Source: JBDWFY01 sp039976075
GTDB taxonomy: Bacteria > Pseudomonadota > Alphaproteobacteria > Rhizobiales > Stappiaceae
NCBI GenBank assembly: GCA_039976075.1
Contig: JBDWFY010000009.1
Coordinates: 310,001-374,000, forward strand
Length of the DNA: 64,000 nucleotides
Reading direction: 5' to 3'
Part shown: piece by piece, positions 58,348-64,000 of the stretch
Layout: the number at the start of each line of letters is the position of its first letter
Position numbering within the stretch: position 1 is the first letter of the stretch
The notes under the pieces: generated by a model
Database searches by the model: none
Seen by the model: the letters and a program-made list of their open reading frames with translations, nothing else
Told to the model about the DNA's origin: nothing
Program-made: the position numbers and the translations under genes

Positions 58348-60450
58348 TTATCGCGTGAATGCCTGCACGTTGCCCGCATCAACATTGAGGATATTTCCAG
58401 TCGATTTGGAAGACGCCTCGGATGTGAAAAAGTAGACTGCTTCAGCAATGTCTTCCGGCAAGACAGACCGTTTCAGAAGAGAGCGCTGGCGATAATGCTC
58501 TTCAAGTTCCGATGTGTCCTTGTCATAGGCATCGGCGCGCTCCTTGAGCCAGTTGCCGGACCAGATTTTCGAGCCACGCAAAACAGCATCGGGATTGACG
58601 ACATTGACGCGGATGCCGTCAGGCGCGCCTTCCAGGGCGAGGCAGCGGGCAAGGTGAATTTCAGATGCTTTGGCCGTGCAATAGGCGGCGGCACCGGGAG
58701 AAGCCGCAAGCCCGTTCTTGGAGCCGATGAAGATGAGCGCACCGCCAATATCCTGCTTTTTGAGCATCCGGAATGCGGCTCGGGATACCAGGAAATAGCC
58801 GGTCGACAGGATAGCCATATTGTGGTTCCAGAGTTCCAGTGAGGTATCCTCCACCGGCGAAGAGGAGGCGATACCCGCGTTGGAAACAACTATGTCGACG
58901 CCGCCGAAATCCAGCGCCATCGTGTCATAGGCGTCCTTGATCGCATTCTCGTCCGTGACGTCCATCCGTACCGTACGGACCACGTCGGTGGAAAACTGAC
59001 TGGTTAACCGGTCGGCAGTCCGATCCAGTGCTTCCCTGTCGATATCAGCCAAGACAACACAAGCGCCCTCTCTCAAGAGACGTTCTGCCGAAGCAGAACC
59101 GATGCCGCCCGCACCGCCGGTGATCAGCGCAATGCGCCCCGCCAGGCTCTTCGGCCGGGGCATCCGTTGCAGTTTCGCTTCCTCCAGCAACCAGTACTCA
59201 ATATCAAACGCCTCCTGTTCGGGCAGACCGCAATATGTGGACACGCTGGATGCGCCGCGCATGACGTTGATAGCGTTTATGTAAAACTCGCTTGATATGC
59301 GTGCCGTTGCCTTGTCTTTGGCGAAAGTGAGCATTCCCACTCCGGGCACGAGATAAACCACGGCATTCGCGTCCCGCATGGCGGGGCTGTCCGCATGTTT
59401 GCAGCGCTCGTAGTAAGCGGCGTAGTCATTACGATAGCGGTCAATGCTCGAACTGAGTTTGGCCAGAGTGGCATCGACGTCTGGTCTGGCCGGATCGAAG
59501 TCGACCACAAGGGGACAGATCTTGGTGCGCAAAAAGTGATCGGGACAGCTCGTGCCCAGCGCTGCCAGAGCTTCCATTTCATTGGAGCAGACAAACTCCA
59601 GAACCGCGTCGGACTGGTCGAAATGGCCGACCATTCGGACATGTTCAGAGATCATACCGCGAATTGCCGGCATGAGCGTCGAGGCAATCTGTCGCTGCAG
59701 CTCAACGTCGAGTGGCTGATGCTTTTGGCCGCCGAACACAATTTTTCCGGCTGTCTCGTTCTCGAACCATGCAATAGCGCGATTGATTATTTCGAGTGTC
59801 AGGTCGTAACAGTCCTCGGCGGTGTCCGCCCAGGTAAACAGACCATGACTTTCCAGAATGACACCCTTTGCTTCCGGGTTGTCGAGGCAAAACTTTTCGA
59901 GCCAGAGACCAAGTTCGAAACCTGGCCTTTTCCACGGCAGCCAGCCAATAACATCGCCGAAAATCGTCTGGGTGAGTTCTTTGCTATTCTTGGCTGCCGC
60001 GATGGCTATGATCGCGTCGGGATGCATATGATCGACATGTTTTTTGGGGACGTACGCATGCAGCGGTGTATCAATTGAAGCAGCTCGAGGGTTCAGATTG
60101 AACGTACAGTGCGGGAGGTAACCAACCATTTCGTCTTCAAAGTCGATACCGCGATAAATCGACTTCAAAGCGCGCAGTTTGTCCATGTACAGGGTCGCAA
60201 AACCGTCCATCTTGATCGTGCCGACATCGCCTCCTGAACCCTTGACCCAGAGCACTTCAACGAGGTCGCCGCTCAGGGGGTCCTTCTGCATGATCTTGGT
60301 CGATGTATTGCCGCCGCCATAGTTGGTCACGCGCTTGTCCGAACCAAGCAGGTTAGAGCGGTAGAGCAATTTGTCCGCCTCATCCATGCTGGAGCCGCGT
60401 TCTATCTCCCAGAGGTTTTCAAGCCGCGATCCGGCGTGACTATCTTGCAT
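58348..60450 (-). CDS. rhaD: Bifunctional rhamnulose-1-phosphate aldolase / alcohol dehydrogenase
   Basis: A 700-residue two-domain enzyme. The class II aldolase domain (about 20-400) has NYGGGNTSTK, DHMHPDAIIA and ILESHGLFTW with zinc His; the SDR domain (about 435-700) has LITGGAGGIGSASA, VSNAGIASSSP, catalytic Ser in IGSKNG and Tyr/Lys in AAYCTAKASE. It splits rhamnulose 1-phosphate to DHAP and L-lactaldehyde and oxidises or reduces the latter. ATG 60450 has AGGGAGAG five bases upstream and gives the usual length. With rhaI it forms a two-gene operon divergent from rhaRST. The kinase (rhaK) is presumably beyond the right edge. Confidence 0.95.
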   Translation of the reverse strand: MQDSHAGSRLENLWEIERGSSMDEADKLLYRSNLLGSDKRVTNYGGGNTSTKIMQKDPLSGDLVEVLWVKGSGGDVGTIKMDGFATLYMDKLRALKSIYRGIDFEDEMVGYLPHCTFNLNPRAASIDTPLHAYVPKKHVDHMHPDAIIAIAAAKNSKELTQTIFGDVIGWLPWKRPGFELGLWLEKFCLDNPEAKGVILESHGLFTWADTAEDCYDLTLEIINRAIAWFENETAGKIVFGGQKHQPLDVELQRQIASTLMPAIRGMISEHVRMVGHFDQSDAVLEFVCSNEMEALAALGTSCPDHFLRTKICPLVVDFDPARPDVDATLAKLSSSIDRYRNDYAAYYERCKHADSPAMRDANAVVYLVPGVGMLTFAKDKATARISSEFYINAINVMRGASSVSTYCGLPEQEAFDIEYWLLEEAKLQRMPRPKSLAGRIALITGGAGGIGSASAERLLREGACVVLADIDREALDRTADRLTSQFSTDVVRTVRMDVTDENAIKDAYDTMALDFGGVDIVVSNAGIASSSPVEDTSLELWNHNMAILSTGYFLVSRAAFRMLKKQDIGGALIFIGSKNGLAASPGAAAYCTAKASEIHLARCLALEGAPDGIRVNVVNPDAVLRGSKIWSGNWLKERADAYDKDTSELEEHYRQRSLLKRSVLPEDIAEAVYFFTSEASSKSTGNILNVDAGNVQAFTR

Positions 60451-60512
60451 GTCTCTCCCTAACTCACATCCCTGCATTTCGGCCTCCTATGCTCGTGTCA
60501 GATGACCGCTTT

Positions 60513-60583
60513 GTCAATCAGTAATAGTCATAATCGCGCAAAAAATGATTTATTATGACACTTCATGATTGATTTTGATTGAC
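60513..60583. promoter_or_regulatory. Nested dyads in the rhaD-rhaR divergent region
   Basis: GTCAATCA (60513-60520) mirrors TGATTGAC (60576-60583), and GTCATAAT (60527-60534) mirrors ATTATGAC (60552-60559); a further TGATTGA occurs at 60566-60572. They occupy the 176-base gap between rhaD and rhaR and are likely RhaR operators. Confidence 0.55.
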
Positions 60584-60626
60584 TCATGTTTGCATTGGTG
60601 GAAGACTTCTGAACAGGAGGACGACG

Positions 60627-61430
60627 ATGCACGAAAAAGAGCGCCATCGGATCATTATTTCTGCGGTTCAGGGAAAGCCTGTTGTAACCGTGCAGGAAAT
60701 GGTTGAACTGACGGGATCGTCCGAGGCGACGATCCGCCGGGATATTGCGGCGCTCCATTTGGAAAAGAAGCTACGTCGTCTGCGTGGCGGTGCAGAATCA
60801 ATCAATCCCCCGCAGTTCCCCGGTTTGGCGGGCCGTCCATTCAGCGTCAATGAAACCATCAATAACTCTCAGAAAAGTGCCATCGCTCACAAAGCTGCCG
60901 AGCTGTGCAACGATGGCGACGCCATCATCATCAATGGTGGGACGACTACGTTTCAGATGGTGTATCCGCTTGCTGTCAAGAACATGCAGGTCTTCACCAA
61001 CTCGTTCCCGATTGCCGAGCATTTACTCAAACACTCCAAGAACACGATCATGATGTCCGGGGGAGTGATCTATCGTGAGCAGAACATCATTCTGAGCCCG
61101 TTTGAGAATGATGTGACAGGAAATTTCTACGCCAAACGGGCGTTTCTGGGCGCGCACGGACTGGGCCCGCACGGGCTCATGGAAGCGGATCCGCTGCTGA
61201 TACAGGCAGAGCAGAAACTGATCAATCAGGCCGACGAATTGATCGTGCTGGTCGACTCTTCGAAATTCGGCAAGCGGTCCAGCCTGATCCTGTGTCCGCT
61301 GGACCGGATTACGACCGTGATTACCGACGAAGGTATACGTGATGAGGACCGGCAGATGTTGGAAGCAGCCGGAGTCGGTCTGTTGATTTCAGAAAAGGCA
61401 ACCAAAGGGCATACCAACTCCGCAGCGTAA
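60627..61430 (+). CDS. rhaR: DeoR-family regulator of rhamnose genes
   Basis: A 267-residue DeoR-family repressor. The helix-turn-helix is VQEMVELTGSSEATIRRDIAALHLEKKLRRLRGGAE (about 20-56); the sensor domain shows IIINGGTTTFQMVYPL, FTNSFPIAEHLL and VDSSKFGKRSSLILCPLD. ATG 60627 has GGAGGACGACG upstream and is preferred to an earlier start. It is divergent from rhaDI and first in the rhaRST operon, as in Rhizobium leguminosarum, where RhaR represses the locus. Confidence 0.93.
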   Translation: MHEKERHRIIISAVQGKPVVTVQEMVELTGSSEATIRRDIAALHLEKKLRRLRGGAESINPPQFPGLAGRPFSVNETINNSQKSAIAHKAAELCNDGDAIIINGGTTTFQMVYPLAVKNMQVFTNSFPIAEHLLKHSKNTIMMSGGVIYREQNIILSPFENDVTGNFYAKRAFLGAHGLGPHGLMEADPLLIQAEQKLINQADELIVLVDSSKFGKRSSLILCPLDRITTVITDEGIRDEDRQMLEAAGVGLLISEKATKGHTNSAA

Positions 61431-61465
61431 GAGGCGGAGGCATTAGTTAACAGGGAGGAAGACAA

Positions 61466-62455
61466 ATGAAACTATTGAAAACACTGGCCATTACCGCAGC
61501 CTTCGCAGCGACGGTATTTGCCGCGCCGGTACACGCACAAGAGCGTATCGCGCTGGTTGTGAAATCGCTCGGCAACGGCTTCTTCGATGCTGCTGCCAAA
61601 GGAGCTGAAAAAGCCGCTGCAGAAATTGGCGGTATCGAAGTCATCTATACCGGTCCGACTTCTGCGACTGCTGAGGGTCAGATCGAAATCATCAACTCGC
61701 TGATCGCGCAGCAAGTGGACGCCATCGCAATTTCGGCTAACGATCCCGATGCGCTGGTACCGGCACTGAAAAAAGCCATGGATCGCGGTATCAAGGTTAT
61801 TTCATGGGATTCGGGCGTGGCTGAGGAAGGTCGCATGTTGCACCTCAATCCCTCCGATACCAATCTGATCGGTGAAACCATCATCAAACTTGCCGCAGAC
61901 TATCTGCCCGATGGCGGTGATGTTGCCATCCTGTCTGCTTCTTCCACCGCAACCAACCAGAACGCCTGGATCGAAGCTGCCAAGCAGGCATTGCCGGAGA
62001 AATTTGCCAACATCAATCTCGTGTCGGTGGTTTACGGTGATGACGACTCAGTCAAAAGCACCAACGAAGCCAAAGGTCTGATCGCCACATACCCGGATCT
62101 GGATGCGATTATCGCGCCGACAACAGTGGGTGTGGTTGCTGCGGCTCAGGTTGTGACCGACATGGACCTGATCGGCAAGGTCAACGTCACCGGTCTTGCG
62201 TTGCCGTCCGAGTTCAAGCAGTTCATCGACAATGGTTCATCCCAGGCGGTGGCATTGTGGAACCCGATCGATCTTGGATACTCCGCCGTGCATCTGGCTC
62301 ACCAGCTTGTTGGTGGAACCGAAGCGAAGGCTGGGGCGACATTCACCATCGGTGAAGTTGGTGAGATAACGCTTGATGACACCAACTCTGCCGCCATGGC
62401 AGCACCCTTTACGTTCGACAAATCAAATATCGAAGAGTTCTCCAAAATCTACTGA
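61466..62455 (+). CDS. rhaS: Rhamnose ABC transporter substrate-binding protein
   Basis: A 329-residue periplasmic binding protein. The signal peptide MKLLKTLAITAAFAATVFAAPVHA ends near residue 24; the mature part begins RIALVVKSLGNGFFDAAAKGAEKAA and contains AISANDPDALVPALKKAMDRGIKVISWDSG, characteristic of RhaS. CAGGGAGGAAG precedes the ATG. It binds L-rhamnose and passes it to the permeases served by RhaT. Confidence 0.94.
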   Translation: MKLLKTLAITAAFAATVFAAPVHAQERIALVVKSLGNGFFDAAAKGAEKAAAEIGGIEVIYTGPTSATAEGQIEIINSLIAQQVDAIAISANDPDALVPALKKAMDRGIKVISWDSGVAEEGRMLHLNPSDTNLIGETIIKLAADYLPDGGDVAILSASSTATNQNAWIEAAKQALPEKFANINLVSVVYGDDDSVKSTNEAKGLIATYPDLDAIIAPTTVGVVAAAQVVTDMDLIGKVNVTGLALPSEFKQFIDNGSSQAVALWNPIDLGYSAVHLAHQLVGGTEAKAGATFTIGEVGEITLDDTNSAAMAAPFTFDKSNIEEFSKIY

Positions 62456-62472
62456 GTTCTCTCAGTAACGGG

Positions 62473-62503
62473 CCGGCAGTTCCACCTGTACTGGACCTGC
62501 CGG
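62473..62503 (+). other. Hairpin between rhaS and rhaT
   Basis: CCGGCAG (62473-62479) pairs with CTGCCGG (62497-62503) and, inside, TCCA with TGGA, giving an 11-bp stem with one mismatch. It begins 18 bases after rhaS in a 189-base gap, without a T-run. Confidence 0.6.
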
Positions 62504-62644
62504 TTCCGGATTTCAATTCCACATCCCTCTAAAAGAGATACTCTGGCCCCAGAGCGTGTCCGAGAAAGGTTGAAGCACCTTATCTTCAAGGATACGCGCC
62601 AAACATCGGTGTGGTCTTGCCATATCTGATCGGGGACGGCGCAT

Positions 62645-64000
62645 ATGGATATCGGTTCGATGACGGAACCTTGCATCACCCTGTCGGGAATAACAAAAAA
62701 CTTTCCGGGTGTCCGCGCCCTCAATGCGGTCGGACTTGAACTGTATCCTGGCGAAGTAACGGCACTGATCGGCGAAAACGGTGCGGGAAAGTCCACTCTG
62801 GTCAAAATCATGACCGGCATTTATCAACCTGATGCAGGTGAGATCCGTATCAATGGAAAGTCGGTTGAACTCTCCTCACCACATTCGGCGTTCAAGCTTG
62901 GAATAACGGCGATTCACCAGGAAACGGTGCTCTTCGACGAGTTGAGTGTGGCGGAAAACATCTTTCTGGGTCATGCCCCCAAGACCAGATTCAAAACAGT
63001 TGACTGGTCAGCCATGCGCGTCCGCTCACGGAGACTGCTCAAAGAGATAGGTGCAGAGCATATTCCAGCTGAGGCTCCCCTTAAGGAACTGAGCATTGCC
63101 AACAAACATCTGGTAGCGGTAGCGCGCGCATTGTCCGTCGAAGCCGACATTGTGATAATGGATGAGCCGACCGCAGCGCTCTCCCACAAGGAAATAGAAG
63201 ATCTATTTGATTTGATCGGGTTGCTGAAAAAGTCCGGCAAATCCATCCTGTTCATCTCACACAAGTTCGACGAAATTTACCGGATCGCTGATCGCTACAC
63301 GGTATTCCGAGACGGCGAGATGGTCGGCAACGGATCGATCCAGGACACTGATCAGAATGCGATCGTGCAACTGATGGTCGGACGATCAGTCGATCAGGTG
63401 TTTCCCAAGCAAAAGGTCGCTATCGGCAAGCCGGTGCTGACGGTTGAGGATTTGCATCACCCGACAGAGTTTGCCGACATCACTTTCAAACTGAACCAGG
63501 GTGAAATTCTTGGCTTTTACGGTCTGGTCGGGGCAGGGCGCAGCGAAGTCATGCAGGCCCTGTTCGGCATCACTCAACCCTCCGGGGGCTCGATGACGCT
63601 GGATGGCGATGCCATCGCACCGAAGTCTCCCGCAGATGCGATCAATTCGGGCATTGTCTATGTGCCTGAAGAACGCGGTAGCCAGGGTGTCGTTGCCAAC
63701 TTGCCGATCTTTCAGAATATCTCCTTGCCCTCGCTTGCCAGAACATCGCGCAGCGGCTTCTTGAAACTTGCGCAGGAGTTTTCCCTTGCGAGTGAGTATT
63801 CGACCCGCCTTGATTTGCGTGCCGCGTCGCTTTCTCAGGCCGTCGGCACACTGTCGGGCGGCAACCAGCAAAAGGTCGTCATCGCGAAATGGCTTGCGAC
63901 TAAGCCGCGGATCATCATTCTGGATGAACCGACCAAAGGTATCGACATCGGATCCAAAGCGGCGGTTCATGCGTTTATGGGCGAACTGGTCGGTCAGGGG
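62645..64000 (+). CDS. rhaT: Rhamnose ABC transporter ATP-binding protein, 3' truncated
   Basis: The frame is open for 452 codons to the right edge. It is a tandem-NBD CUT2 ATPase of the RbsA/AraG type. NBD1 has Walker A GENGAGKST, a divergent signature LSIANKH, Walker B VIMDEPTAALS and FISHKFDE; NBD2 has GLVGAGRSEV in place of a full Walker A, signature LSGGNQQKV and Walker B IIILDEPTKGID. ATG 62645 is taken as start; 62660 is possible. The order rhaR-rhaS-rhaT is that of R. leguminosarum. About 50-60 C-terminal residues and the permease genes lie outside. Confidence 0.92.
   Translation, partial: MDIGSMTEPCITLSGITKNFPGVRALNAVGLELYPGEVTALIGENGAGKSTLVKIMTGIYQPDAGEIRINGKSVELSSPHSAFKLGITAIHQETVLFDELSVAENIFLGHAPKTRFKTVDWSAMRVRSRRLLKEIGAEHIPAEAPLKELSIANKHLVAVARALSVEADIVIMDEPTAALSHKEIEDLFDLIGLLKKSGKSILFISHKFDEIYRIADRYTVFRDGEMVGNGSIQDTDQNAIVQLMVGRSVDQVFPKQKVAIGKPVLTVEDLHHPTEFADITFKLNQGEILGFYGLVGAGRSEVMQALFGITQPSGGSMTLDGDAIAPKSPADAINSGIVYVPEERGSQGVVANLPIFQNISLPSLARTSRSGFLKLAQEFSLASEYSTRLDLRAASLSQAVGTLSGGNQQKVVIAKWLATKPRIIILDEPTKGIDIGSKAAVHAFMGELVGQG

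Noticed and set aside
1..64000. tRNA, rRNA, CRISPR or defence systems
   Set aside because: No cloverleaf-like genes, regular repeat-spacer arrays or recognisable defence proteins were seen in any intergenic region.

Overview
The window is chromosomal DNA from an alphaproteobacterium, most probably of the Hyphomicrobiales (rhizobial/marine Phyllobacteriaceae-like group). The grounds are a GcrA cell-cycle regulator, the phoR-pstSCAB-phoU-phoB order, a PstA with a long periplasmic insert, a rhizobial-type rhamnose locus (rhaDI divergent from rhaRST), and many periplasmic-binding-protein ABC uptake systems. No rRNA, tRNA, CRISPR array, prophage or intact insertion sequence was seen. The left and right edges cut genes (a PhyH-type dioxygenase and rhaT).

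Layout. 1-4.1 kb: end of a PhyH dioxygenase and a xylFGH-like sugar transporter with a divergent binding-protein gene and a LacI-type operator. 4.1-13.5 kb: polyphosphate kinase ppk2 and the phosphate regulon, with a clear PHO box before pstS. 13.6-18.5 kb: a second sugar module with a ROK repressor, a GDSL esterase and an frcBCA-like transporter around a palindromic operator. 18.6-22.8 kb: gcrA divergent from argD-argF-hslO, with a promoter-hairpin arrangement ahead of argD. 22.9-28 kb: an RND efflux pair preceded by a 42-codon overlapping small ORF. 28-30.6 kb: hydrolase, fatty acid hydroxylase and a solute-binding protein. 30.7-35.3 kb: gluconate genes (gnd, gluconolactonase, idnO, gntK) sharing a TATCGATA-centred operator. 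35.4-41.3 kb: cytochrome b561 and a liv-type transporter. 41.8-57 kb: a remnant gene, then a long polyol/sugar cluster. 57-64 kb: rhamnose catabolism.

The most unusual region is 42.1-57.0 kb. A SorC-family regulator heads a same-strand array of a Tat-exported binding protein, two permeases, two non-identical ATPases, an EryA-like FGGY kinase, a D-2-hydroxyacid dehydrogenase, a FucA-like class II aldolase, a GlpD/EryB-like flavin dehydrogenase, a second class II aldolase of the RhaD N-terminal type, a compact FGGY kinase and a HAD hydrolase. Most genes overlap by 1-4 bases, which points to one catabolic pathway. The ATPase pair resembles the GlpS/GlpT pair of rhizobial glycerol transporters, and the kinase resembles erythritol kinase. 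The likely substrate is a short polyol (C3-C5) or its derivative, but the gene combination matches no pathway that I can name with confidence.

Across the window, hairpins recur between binding-protein genes and their permease or ATPase genes (pst, frc-like, liv, polyol, rha), consistent with over-expression of the binding protein relative to the membrane complex. Start sites were adjusted from the longest open frames where a Shine-Dalgarno sequence or signal peptide favoured an internal start.
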